Assembly: GCF_923868895.1 (NCBI RefSeq)
Contig: NZ_OV350343.1
Span: forward strand, 434,001-498,000
DNA from: Halomonas sp. TD01
GTDB lineage: Bacteria > Pseudomonadota > Gammaproteobacteria > Pseudomonadales > Halomonadaceae
Direction of reading: 5' to 3'
DNA length: 64,000 bases
Under the pieces are notes generated by a model, which was given only the letters and a program-made list of their open reading frames with translations, was not told the origin of the DNA and did not search any database. Numbering within the stretch: the stretch's first letter is position 1; each line of letters begins with the position of its first letter. Shown in pieces: positions 50,035-58,373 of the stretch. Made by a program: the position numbers and the translations under genes.

Positions 50035-50864
50035 GCTTTTTCGCACGCTTTGCGCAAAACCGTGGTGCCCTGGTAGGGCTGATTATTCTGCTGCTAATTA
50101 TCATCATGGCAATTCTGGCGCCGCTGCTATTTCCTGAGTCTCCCTGGCGCATGGTTCAGCGGCCCTTTTTGCCGCCGCTTTCCCAGGACGGTTTCCTGCT
50201 GGGCACCGACACCATGGGACGTAACGTCGCCTCAGGGTTAATGCATGGCGCCTGGGTATCGCTGCTGATTGGTTTGGTATCCACCAGCGTCGCCCTGCTG
50301 ATTGGCGTGCCGCTGGGAGCGATTGCGGGGTACTACGGGGGACTGATTGACGACGTACTCATGCGCTTTACCGAGTTCTTTCAAACCATTCCCAACTTTG
50401 CCCTGGCGATTGTGCTGGTGGCGATTATGCAACCCAGCATCACCTCCATTGTGCTGGCGATTGCGCTGGTCAGTTGGCCCCCCGTTGCCCGTTTGGTAAG
50501 GGCTGAGTTTATGTCGTTGCGGCACCGTGAATACGTTGAAGCGGCTCGCTTAGTCGGCCAAACCAACAGCACCATTATCCTGCGTCAAATTCTGCCTAAC
50601 ACGCTGTCGCCGATTATTGTGTTGGCCTCGTTAATGGTCGCTACCGCTATTTTGCTGGAATCGGCGCTTTCGTTTTTAGGCTTGGGCGACCCCAATGTGA
50701 TGTCCTGGGGCTACATGATTGGCGCAGCACGCACGGTTATTCGCCAAGCCTGGTGGCTGAGCTTCTTCCCTGGTGTAGCGATTCTACTCACCGTTCTGGC
50801 GTTGAACTTAGTCGGTGAAGGGCTAGACGATGCGCTTAACCCCAAACTTTCCCGCGAGCGCTAG
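50031..50864 (+). CDS. ABC transporter permease, DppC/GsiD type
   Basis: A 277-residue permease partner with MSFFARFAQNRGALVGLIIL, LLGTDTMGRNVASGLMHG, and the EAA loop EYVEAARLVGQTNSTIILR before ILPNTLSPIIVLASL. These are DppC hallmarks. Ends LNLVGEGLDDALNPK, the usual DppC C-terminus. Its ATG lies in the end of the DppB-like gene. Confidence 0.93.
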   Translation: MSFFARFAQNRGALVGLIILLLIIIMAILAPLLFPESPWRMVQRPFLPPLSQDGFLLGTDTMGRNVASGLMHGAWVSLLIGLVSTSVALLIGVPLGAIAGYYGGLIDDVLMRFTEFFQTIPNFALAIVLVAIMQPSITSIVLAIALVSWPPVARLVRAEFMSLRHREYVEAARLVGQTNSTIILRQILPNTLSPIIVLASLMVATAILLESALSFLGLGDPNVMSWGYMIGAARTVIRQAWWLSFFPGVAILLTVLALNLVGEGLDDALNPKLSRER

Positions 50865-50873
50865 GAGCCCTTC

Positions 50874-52529
50874 ATGACGGTCACTATTGATTCTAAAAAA
50901 CAGCACCCATCAGCTGAAACAGTGCTTAGCATTCGTGACTTAAGCGTGGCGCTACCCAAAGGGGCCGACCGTGCCTTGGCGGTGGAAAACGTTAGCTACG
51001 ACGTTAATCGCGGCGAAATCATGTGCGTGGTTGGGGAATCCGGCTCGGGTAAATCAATGGCCGCCAACACCGTGATGGGCCTGCTCCCTAAAGGCGTTCG
51101 CCCCGTTCAAGGTGAGGTCGACTTTCTGGGCCAAGACGTCATCACCCTAACCGAAAAGCAGCATCGTGCCCTGCGCGGCCTTAAAATCGGCATGATCTTT
51201 CAGGAACCCATGACCGCGCTTAATCCGTTAATGCGAGTTGGCGCCCAAATCGCTGAGGTGTTTGAAGCGCATGGTCAACTGACACCGAAACAGCGTCAAG
51301 AACGTGCCTTGGAGCTGTTGATTGAAGTGGGTATTCCACAGCCGGAAAAAGCCATTAGCGCCTACCCTTTTGAGCTATCTGGCGGCCAGCGGCAACGCGT
51401 CATGATCGCCATGGCATTAGCCCTAGAGCCCGTACTATTGATCGCCGACGAACCCACTACGGCGCTGGATGTGACTACCCAGGCGCAGATTCTCGAGCTT
51501 ATTCGTGACCTGCAGCGCCGCCGTGGTATGGCGGTGATGTTTATCACTCATGATTTTGGGGTCGTGGCTGAAATTGCCAACCGCGTCTGTGTCATGCGCC
51601 ATGGTAAGATTGTCGAAATCGGCGAAGCCAAAGAGGTGCTAGAAAATCCGCAAAACGCTTATACAAAAGCACTGATTGCCGCCATTCCCAGCAATGCAGT
51701 GCCGCCCCACCGTGAAACAAGCCAGGTGGCTCCGCTACTCGAGATCAAACAGCTTAATAAAGTCTTTCGTTCACGCGGGGGCTGGTTTAAGCCTGCCCGA
51801 GAAGTCCGCGCACTGGATGATATCTCGCTAACCCTGGCCCGTGGCGAAACCATGGGCATTGTTGGTGAATCGGGGTCGGGGAAATCCACCCTTGGCCGCT
51901 GTGTGGTACGTCTTGAACACCCGGACAGCGGTGAGCTGTTGCTGGATGGCGTTAACCTTTCACAGCTAAAAGGCGACGCGTTACGCCGTGAACGCCACCG
52001 CGTGCAGATGATTTTTCAGGACCCCTACGCCTCACTCAACCCACGCACTCGGGTCGGCATGGCGATTGCTCAAGGGCCTATGGCCAATGGCACACCCAAA
52101 AACGTGGCGCTCAAACAGGCAGGTGATCTGCTTGACCTTGTGGGCCTTGGCGCAAGCGCCGTGGAGCGCTTCCCCCATGAGTTTTCCGGCGGACAGCGCC
52201 AGCGCATTGGCATTGCTCGTGCGTTGGCGCTAAACCCTGAACTGATTGTCGCTGATGAAGCTGTTTCAGCGTTGGATGTGTCTATTCAGGCCCAGGTACT
52301 GGAACTGCTTGAAGAGTTGAAGCAACGGCTTTCGCTTTCACTGCTGTTTATTACCCACGATTTACGGGTAGCCGCGCAAATTTGCGACCGCATCGTGGTG
52401 ATGCAGCATGGCCGTATTGTTGAACAAGGCAGCGCTGAACAAATATTCCTTCAGCCAAAAGAAGCCTATACCCAATCGCTGCTTGATGCGATTCCTGGTC
52501 GTCAAGCGCCGGTGGCGGCTACCGCCTAA
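50874..52529 (+). CDS. Dipeptide-type ABC transporter ATP-binding protein, fused DppD-DppF
   Basis: A 551-residue protein with two full ABC ATPase domains. Domain one has GESGSGKSMAANTV, ELSGGQRQRVMIAMAL and LLIADEPTTALDV. Domain two (from about residue 285) has GESGSGKSTLGRCV, EFSGGQRQRIGIARALALNP and LIVADEAVSALDV. Dipeptide systems often carry these as two genes; here they are one chain. AGGAGCCC precedes the ATG 9 bp after the permease gene. With both permeases it makes a complete transporter. Confidence 0.93.
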   Translation: MTVTIDSKKQHPSAETVLSIRDLSVALPKGADRALAVENVSYDVNRGEIMCVVGESGSGKSMAANTVMGLLPKGVRPVQGEVDFLGQDVITLTEKQHRALRGLKIGMIFQEPMTALNPLMRVGAQIAEVFEAHGQLTPKQRQERALELLIEVGIPQPEKAISAYPFELSGGQRQRVMIAMALALEPVLLIADEPTTALDVTTQAQILELIRDLQRRRGMAVMFITHDFGVVAEIANRVCVMRHGKIVEIGEAKEVLENPQNAYTKALIAAIPSNAVPPHRETSQVAPLLEIKQLNKVFRSRGGWFKPAREVRALDDISLTLARGETMGIVGESGSGKSTLGRCVVRLEHPDSGELLLDGVNLSQLKGDALRRERHRVQMIFQDPYASLNPRTRVGMAIAQGPMANGTPKNVALKQAGDLLDLVGLGASAVERFPHEFSGGQRQRIGIARALALNPELIVADEAVSALDVSIQAQVLELLEELKQRLSLSLLFITHDLRVAAQICDRIVVMQHGRIVEQGSAEQIFLQPKEAYTQSLLDAIPGRQAPVAATA

Positions 52530-52565
52530 TCATTGAATCGTTAACCTCTTTACCAAGGAACACCC

Positions 52566-53948
52566 ATGCAGATAACCCTGGAGGCGCTGAGCGCACTTGT
52601 TGGTTCAGCCCATGTGCTCACGGGTGATGATGTCACTAGTCGCCGCGTTGACTGGATGACCGGCGCGCCCTGCCAAGCAGGCGCTATCGTGCGCCCGGCA
52701 GACACCGAACAGTTAGCGGCTGTCATGCAGGCCTGCCACGCGCTTAAACAGCCAGTAGTGACCCACGGCGGCTTAACCGGTTTAGTGCATGGCGCGGAGG
52801 CTAGCCCAGAAGAGTTGGTAATTTCCCTGGAGCGCATGACCGCTATCGAAGAGATTGACCAGGTCGGCGGCACGATAACGGTACAAGCAGGCGCCCCCCT
52901 TCAGCGGGTACAAGAAGCCGCTAACGAGGTTGGTCTGCAGTTCCCGTTGGATTTAGGCGCACGTGGAAGCTGTACGATTGGCGGCAATATCGCCACCAAT
53001 GCTGGCGGTGTCAGGGTGATTCGCTACGGCATGATGCGCCAGCAAGTACTAGGGCTTGAAGCAGTGATGGCCGACGGGCGTGTTGTCAGTTCCATGAATC
53101 GCATGCTGAAAAACAATGCAGGATTTGATTTAAAGCAGCTATTTATTGGCAGTGAAGGCACCCTGGGGATTATTACCCGCGCCGTGCTGCGGCTTCAGCC
53201 GCCTACCCCTAGCGAGCAAACGGCACTGGTGGCTTGCCACTCGTTTGACGCGCTAACCGGGCTATTAAGCCACATGGGCAAAGCGCTTGGGGGTGGCCTG
53301 GGAGCCTTTGAGGTGATGTGGCAAAACCACTATCGCCTACTCACCGAAACGCTGGCGAGGCACACGCCTCCTATTCCACCAGAGCACCCCTTTTATGTGA
53401 TTATCGAGTCGCTCGGTAACGATGAAACTCACCATGCAGAGCAATTCCGTGTAGCGCTTGAACAGGCATTTGAACAAGACTTAATCGTCGACGCGGTGAT
53501 TGCCCAATCAAGCTCGCAAAGCGATGGTTTATGGGCGATACGAGAAGATATTGAAGGGCTCATCAAGGGGCTGGCACCCATCTTTACCTTTGATGTCAGC
53601 CTCCCCATTGCCGATATGCAGCGCTATACCGATGCATTAGAGAAGCAACTAGTACAACGCTGGCCAGATGGCCGCCTGGTGGTATTTGGTCATCTTGGCG
53701 ACGGCAACCTGCATATTTCTATTAGCGTTGGCAGCGATGCGCCGGAAGAGCGCCACGCGGTAGAAACACTGGTTTACGAGCCACTTAAAGCGCTGGGAGG
53801 CTCTGTTTCAGCAGAGCATGGCATTGGTTTGGAAAAGCGCCCCTGGCTTAGTACCTGCCGCTCTCAGGCGGAAATCGAATTAATGCACACACTGAAGCAG
53901 GCGTTTGACCCACATCAGTTGCTTAATCGCGGTAAAATTTTGAGCTGA
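52566..53948 (+). CDS. FAD-linked oxidase/dehydrogenase of the GlcD/D-2-hydroxyglutarate dehydrogenase family
   Basis: A 460-residue flavoprotein with an N-terminal PCMH-type FAD domain (TEQLAAVMQACHALKQPVVT, then the FAD-phosphate loop LGARGSCTIGGNIATNAGGV) and a C-terminal FAD-oxidase domain with the metal/His motifs FGHLGDGNLHISISV and SAEHGIGLEKRP. It oxidises a D-2-hydroxyacid; the GHLGDGNLH motif is shared with D-2-hydroxyglutarate and D-lactate dehydrogenases. It follows the transporter genes by 36 bp, so the imported compound may yield a 2-hydroxyacid. Confidence 0.88.
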   Translation: MQITLEALSALVGSAHVLTGDDVTSRRVDWMTGAPCQAGAIVRPADTEQLAAVMQACHALKQPVVTHGGLTGLVHGAEASPEELVISLERMTAIEEIDQVGGTITVQAGAPLQRVQEAANEVGLQFPLDLGARGSCTIGGNIATNAGGVRVIRYGMMRQQVLGLEAVMADGRVVSSMNRMLKNNAGFDLKQLFIGSEGTLGIITRAVLRLQPPTPSEQTALVACHSFDALTGLLSHMGKALGGGLGAFEVMWQNHYRLLTETLARHTPPIPPEHPFYVIIESLGNDETHHAEQFRVALEQAFEQDLIVDAVIAQSSSQSDGLWAIREDIEGLIKGLAPIFTFDVSLPIADMQRYTDALEKQLVQRWPDGRLVVFGHLGDGNLHISISVGSDAPEERHAVETLVYEPLKALGGSVSAEHGIGLEKRPWLSTCRSQAEIELMHTLKQAFDPHQLLNRGKILS

Positions 53949-53973
53949 AAATTTTCACTATTAGGATATCGAT

Positions 53974-55083
53974 ATGCCCTCCTACCCCCATCATCTTACT
54001 GGTGAAGGTCCCCTTAATCCGTTTCCTGGGATTAAAGTTCTGGAGCGCCGCATTGGCCGCGAAATCCCTCATCGATTGGGCTCTAATGAAGGGCTGGACA
54101 TGCCCCATCGTGCGCTACGTGAACATTTTGGCGATGCTGTCGCCGAGCATGTGTACTGTTACGGCGATGCGGAAGCTCTCGGCGTTCGTCAGCGACTAAG
54201 CGCCCAGCAGGGTATACCGCTTGATCATTTACTGGTGGATGCCGGTGCCGATAGCCTGATTGCATTAGCACTGCGCACCACCTGCACACCGGGCGACACC
54301 GTGGTTAGCACGGCGGGCACTTACCCAACCTTTGGCTACTTTGCGAAAGGCCAGGGTTGCCACTTAGTAGAGCCTAGCTATGTTGAAGCCCCTGGCCTAC
54401 TGGCCCCTGATTTGGAAGCGTTAGCGGCGGCAGCACACCAGGAAAATGCCCAGCTGGTTTATTTAGCCAACCCCGATAACCCTAGCGGCCACCTGCATAG
54501 CGACAGTGCCATTCTCAAGCTGCGCGACGCACTGCCGGATACCTGCTGGCTGCTGCTGGATGAGGCGTATGGCGATTTTCGTGATGACGCCAACAGTGAC
54601 TTCGCGGCCAAGGCACTTCCAGGTGTCATTCGCCTACGCACGCTGTCAAAAGCCCACGGTTTAGCAGGCTTACGCATTGGCTATGCGATTGCTGACCCTG
54701 ATGTGCTCGCATTGATGATGAAGGTACGCATTCACTACGCGGTATCCACCTTTACCCAGGCAGCCGCAGAAGTCGTGCTCGATCACCCAACTGAAGTCCA
54801 CCAACATATTGCGGAAGTAAAAGCACGCAGGGAACAGTTAGCGGCTCATTTCCAAGCACTGGGTGCCGACGTACTGCCTAGCGCCACCAACTTTATCGGC
54901 ATTCGCTTACCAACTGCCGAACTGGCCGAGCGGGTAAACCGTGAGCTACTGGAAGCAGGCCGTTTAATCGCCCGCCCCGCTCACCCAGCGCTTGGTCATG
55001 TCTTACGCATTACCGCCGTCGCGGATGCTCTGGAACCAGGGCAGCTAGCGATTCTTGAGCAGGCCATTAAAGAGAATGCCTGA
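53974..55083 (+). CDS. Class I/II PLP-dependent aminotransferase (HisC-like)
   Basis: A 369-residue fold-type I aminotransferase. The PLP lysine is in LRTLSKAHGLAGLRIGYAIA; other motifs are DAGADSLIALALR, YLANPDNPSGHLHSDS, LLLDEAYGDF and a C-terminal Arg in HVLRITAV. It resembles histidinol-phosphate and related aminotransferases, but is not in a his operon and lies 25 bp after the FAD dehydrogenase. A catabolic transamination of the imported compound is more likely than histidine synthesis. Confidence 0.87.
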   Translation: MPSYPHHLTGEGPLNPFPGIKVLERRIGREIPHRLGSNEGLDMPHRALREHFGDAVAEHVYCYGDAEALGVRQRLSAQQGIPLDHLLVDAGADSLIALALRTTCTPGDTVVSTAGTYPTFGYFAKGQGCHLVEPSYVEAPGLLAPDLEALAAAAHQENAQLVYLANPDNPSGHLHSDSAILKLRDALPDTCWLLLDEAYGDFRDDANSDFAAKALPGVIRLRTLSKAHGLAGLRIGYAIADPDVLALMMKVRIHYAVSTFTQAAAEVVLDHPTEVHQHIAEVKARREQLAAHFQALGADVLPSATNFIGIRLPTAELAERVNRELLEAGRLIARPAHPALGHVLRITAVADALEPGQLAILEQAIKENA

Positions 55084-55116
55084 CTCAGTTAGAAAATCTG
55101 CCAGTGGTGTTGGTGT

Positions 55117-55211
55117 GCGGGGGCAGATTGAAACGAGGGTCTTTCGCCATGGATGGCGAAAGTAGCGCCCATGGATGGGTTTACAGCGCCCTCGTGGCAA
55201 ACTGCCCCCGC
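55117..55211. repeat. 95-bp nested palindromic element between convergent operons
   Basis: The outer arms 55117-55139 and 55189-55211 are imperfect inverted repeats (20 of 23 match) that begin GCGGGGGCAG. Inside are two smaller hairpins: CTTTCGCCA/TGGCGAAAG (55141-55162) and CCCAT/ATGGG (55168-55179), both centred on CCATGGATGG. The whole could fold as a three-way structure. It lies between two convergent operons with no other terminator, so it may end transcription from both sides. Confidence 0.85.
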
Positions 55212-55251
55212 TAATTAAATGCAAAACGCTCGCTAATAGCGGGCAATGAGC

Positions 55252-56208
55252 CTAAGCGGGCGTTAACCAGTGCTTGAACGCGGCCAGCTCGCCACGCACC
55301 GCTTGGCGATACAGGCGCTGCAAGCGCGCGGTCACACTGTCGTCCGGTATCGGCGCGTCGACTGCCGGCGCACCCGCCCTTACCCCGATGCGGCGGCCAT
55401 CCAGTTCACGCAGAGGAAGAATTTCCGCAGCGGTACCGGTTAAAAACGCCTCATCGGCAGTATATAGCTCATCGCGGGTGATGCGTCGCTCGCGCACTTC
55501 TATGCCCAGCGCCTCGCGGGCTAACTGGATCACGCTGTCGCGGGTGATGCCCTGCAAGCAGGACGTCACTTCAGGCGTGTGCAGTACACCATCGCGCAAC
55601 AAGAAAACATTCGCGGCGGACGCTTCGGCTACATAGCCTTCTGGGTCAAGCATGATGGTTTCATCAAACCCTGCTTTCACAGCGGTATTCAGCGCCAGCA
55701 TCGAATTCACATAATGACCGCTGGTCTTGGCACGGCACAGGCTGATATTGACATGGTGACGCGCCCACGAAGACGTCAGCGCACGTAACCCACAGCGGGT
55801 TGCCTGCGGCGACAGATACGGCCCAAGGTCCCAGGCAGCAATCATCACATGGGTGCTTAATCCTTTGGCCCGTAGGCCAAGGCCTTCCGCCCCAAGAAAC
55901 ACCGTTGGCTTAAGATAAGCGTTCGTCAGCTGATTTTTACGCAAGCACTCCTGCTGAGCCTCGATCAGCGCCTCTTCGCTAAAAGCGATCGGAATATCTA
56001 AGGAGTGGGCGCTCTCTGCCAAGCGGCGGGTATGCTCAGCCACGCGAAACAGCGCCGTTCCCTGCTCCCCCTCATAGGCGCGCACGCCCTCAAAGCAGCC
56101 CATTCCATAGTGCAGCGTATGGGTAAACACATGAACCTTGGCCTCTCGCCAAGCCAGCCATTCACCATCCTGCCAAATCCAACCATCGCGATCATAAAGC
56201 GGTGTCAT
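55252..56208 (-). CDS. Class IV PLP aminotransferase, IlvE (branched-chain) like
   Basis: A 318-residue fold-type IV aminotransferase that closely follows IlvE: DGEWLAWREAKVHVFTHTLH, HYGMGCFEGVRAYEG, the PLP lysine in CRAKTSGHYVNSMLALN, YVAEASAANVFLLRDG, LQGITRDSVIQLARE and FLTGTAAEILPLRE. The ATG at 56208 overlaps the preceding stop as ATGA; an ATG at 56226 would add six residues. Where IlvE has AKAGGNY, this has AKTSGHY, a change near the PLP site. It ends a catabolic operon rather than an ilv cluster, so the substrate may be an amine or amino acid from that pathway. Confidence 0.85.
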   Translation of the reverse strand: MTPLYDRDGWIWQDGEWLAWREAKVHVFTHTLHYGMGCFEGVRAYEGEQGTALFRVAEHTRRLAESAHSLDIPIAFSEEALIEAQQECLRKNQLTNAYLKPTVFLGAEGLGLRAKGLSTHVMIAAWDLGPYLSPQATRCGLRALTSSWARHHVNISLCRAKTSGHYVNSMLALNTAVKAGFDETIMLDPEGYVAEASAANVFLLRDGVLHTPEVTSCLQGITRDSVIQLAREALGIEVRERRITRDELYTADEAFLTGTAAEILPLRELDGRRIGVRAGAPAVDAPIPDDSVTARLQRLYRQAVRGELAAFKHWLTPA

Positions 56209-57311
56209 TGCGTGCATTGCTCCCACTGTTGGCGCCAGCCATCGATAAGCGCCTGCTGGTGCGGTTGTAAGGCTTGATACCCCCAGGCAGCAATTTCATC
56301 GTTTTGCGGATCGGGGACACTCATCGTACTACCTGCCAAGGTTTGAATAACGCCATGCCCACATAGCGGTACATAGCCTTCTGAGTAACCACCTTCATGG
56401 ACAAAAACCAGCTTTCCCTGGCAGCAACGGGCGGCAAGTGCTTTTAGCTGTGCGGTCATTTCGGCAAACGCGGCACTGTTGAGTAGCATCTTGCCTAACG
56501 GGTCTTTTGCACAGGCATCATAGCCACAGGCCACCACGATTAAGTCTGGGTTAAACGCTTCCAGCGCTGGCAACACCAGCGACGCCATCGCATAGCGATA
56601 AGCGCCCAAACCACAGCCCGGCGGTAGCGGCAGGTTAAGATTCGCCCCTAACCCCTCGCCTTCTCCCTGCTCTTCAAAACTGCCTGTATCGAGAGGGTAG
56701 TTCGCGGCTTGATGAACGGAAACGGTGAACACCTCAGGCTCAGCGTAAAACGCCGACTGCTGGCTATTACCGTGATGCACATCCCAATCAAGAATCGCTA
56801 CCCGCTTCACTTGCCCCAAGGCCCGGGCACGCATCACGGCTACCGGGATATTGCCCAGCAAACAGAAACCACGCCCCTGATCCGCCTCGGCGTGATGCCC
56901 CGGCGGGCGGCAAAGCGCATAAGCGTTATTGACATGCCCAAGCGCCACGTCTTCTACCGCTGCGACGGCAAGCCCCGCTGAGTGCCTTGCTGCTGCCCAA
57001 CTGCCAGGCATGAAAGGCGCGCAGTCGCCGCCGTTACCACCGCGCGCCTGGTCACCGGCCTGAAGTGATTCAAGATAACGAGCCGTATGGAAGCGCAGCA
57101 GGTCCTCAACAGATGCGGCAGGAGGTTTGACGACGCGGAGCTCGTCAATCAGCCCGCTAACCTCAAGAATATTCTTCAGCCGCCGTTTGCTTTCGGGACT
57201 TTCCGACGCTGGTTGCGGCTGCAGAAACTCACCGGGAGCAGAAAAAACACCAATGGCACCCTGGTCGTGCCAAAAGCAACGTTCGTGCCAGTAAAACCCT
57301 GTCTTACTCAT
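56205..57311 (-). CDS. Histone deacetylase superfamily amidohydrolase (class II-like)
   Basis: A zinc hydrolase of 368 residues. The Met at 57311 (MSKTGFYWHERCFWHDQGAI) is favoured over 57356, which would overlap the upstream gene by 35 bp. Active-site motifs are intact: CRPPGHHAEADQGRGFCLLG (tandem His139-His140), VAILDWDVHHGNSQQSAFY (zinc ligands Asp177, His179), GYDACAKDPLG (third ligand) and VHEGGYSEGYVP (Tyr). Bacterial members remove acetyl from polyamines or other amides. It differs clearly from its neighbour, so the two are not a recent duplication. Confidence 0.88.
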   Translation of the reverse strand: MSKTGFYWHERCFWHDQGAIGVFSAPGEFLQPQPASESPESKRRLKNILEVSGLIDELRVVKPPAASVEDLLRFHTARYLESLQAGDQARGGNGGDCAPFMPGSWAAARHSAGLAVAAVEDVALGHVNNAYALCRPPGHHAEADQGRGFCLLGNIPVAVMRARALGQVKRVAILDWDVHHGNSQQSAFYAEPEVFTVSVHQAANYPLDTGSFEEQGEGEGLGANLNLPLPPGCGLGAYRYAMASLVLPALEAFNPDLIVVACGYDACAKDPLGKMLLNSAAFAEMTAQLKALAARCCQGKLVFVHEGGYSEGYVPLCGHGVIQTLAGSTMSVPDPQNDEIAAWGYQALQPHQQALIDGWRQQWEQCTQ

Positions 57312-57321
57312 TGAGCGTCTC

Positions 57322-58356
57322 TCAACTTCTCTGATAACCGCGCATAAAGGCGGCAAGGTTAGCGCTGAGATATTCGGTCGGATAGCCGCCCTCTTGAATC
57401 ACCACGGTGGGCTGCGATAAGGCGCTCAACTGCTCACCCAATGCCACAAAGGCTTCCGTTTCCACGCTGAACCCAGCAAGCGGATCATCCTTATGGATAT
57501 CCAGCCCCAAAGACACCACGACCGCCTCTGGCTGGTAACGGTTGAGCTGCTCAATCAGCGTGGCCACCGCGTTAAGATAGGTCCCGCCATCACTGCCCAA
57601 GGGCAAAGGTAAGTTGACGTTGGCACCTTCACCCTCTTCGCACCCTATCTCGTCCACGCCACCCCAGAAGAAGGGATAAAAATCACTCGGGTCGACGTGT
57701 ACAGAGCCGGTCCAGACATCCCCGCGGGAATAGAAAATATCCTGAGTACCGTTACCGTGATGCAAATCCACGTCAATGATCGCTACTTTGGCAAATTTCT
57801 CACGCAGCACGCTGGCAGCCAGAGCAGCGTTATTCAACAAACAGAAGCCACCCGCGTTATCCGGCCCCGCATGATGACCCGGTGGGCGGCACAAGGCGTA
57901 AGCACGTGGGGCCCCGCTCATTACCTCCTCCGTCGCAGCCACGGCTGTCGCTGCCGAGGCCAGCGCCCCTTGAAAGCTTGTTTCGCTTAACGGGCAGGCC
58001 ATATCGTGCAAATGCCAGCCCGTCTGGCCAATCGGGTGATCAGGATAGTGGCGCGCACCGCCGCAAGGGTGAACGTTCGGTGCCACCAGCGCCGCTGCAT
58101 TAGGCAGCGCCTGCCAACGCTCATAAATCGTTTCCAGAAAGCGTAAGTAGCGCGGCGTATGAATCTGCTCTAGACGTTTCCGCAGCGTCGGCGAGTCGGT
58201 TTCACTAGGTTCAGTCAGGCTCAAACCAGCCGCCGCCAACCCTTTGCTTAGCAGCTCAGCGCGTACCGGCCCCTCCGGCGAAGGCGCTGGCTGGCCGCGC
58301 AACAGAAAGGTCGGCGGCGCATGGTAGTCCTGGTCAGGATGGTAAAAGCACTTCAT
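57322..58356 (-). CDS. Acetylpolyamine amidohydrolase (histone deacetylase superfamily)
   Basis: A 344-residue zinc amidohydrolase that matches acetylpolyamine amidohydrolases. It begins MKCFYHPDQDYHAPPTFLLR and has HPIGQTGWHLHDMACPL, CRPPGHHAGPDNAGGFCLLN (His161, His162), IIDVDLHHGNGTQDIFYSRG (zinc ligands Asp197, His199), VSLGLDIHKDDPLAGF and VIQEGGYPTEYL. Known members release acetate from acetylputrescine, acetylcadaverine or acetylspermidine. It lies 17 bp after the DctM gene, which suggests the TRAP transporter brings in its acetylated substrate. Confidence 0.9.
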   Translation of the reverse strand: MKCFYHPDQDYHAPPTFLLRGQPAPSPEGPVRAELLSKGLAAAGLSLTEPSETDSPTLRKRLEQIHTPRYLRFLETIYERWQALPNAAALVAPNVHPCGGARHYPDHPIGQTGWHLHDMACPLSETSFQGALASAATAVAATEEVMSGAPRAYALCRPPGHHAGPDNAGGFCLLNNAALAASVLREKFAKVAIIDVDLHHGNGTQDIFYSRGDVWTGSVHVDPSDFYPFFWGGVDEIGCEEGEGANVNLPLPLGSDGGTYLNAVATLIEQLNRYQPEAVVVSLGLDIHKDDPLAGFSVETEAFVALGEQLSALSQPTVVIQEGGYPTEYLSANLAAFMRGYQRS

Positions 58357-58373
58357 GTGTTGCTATCCACCTT

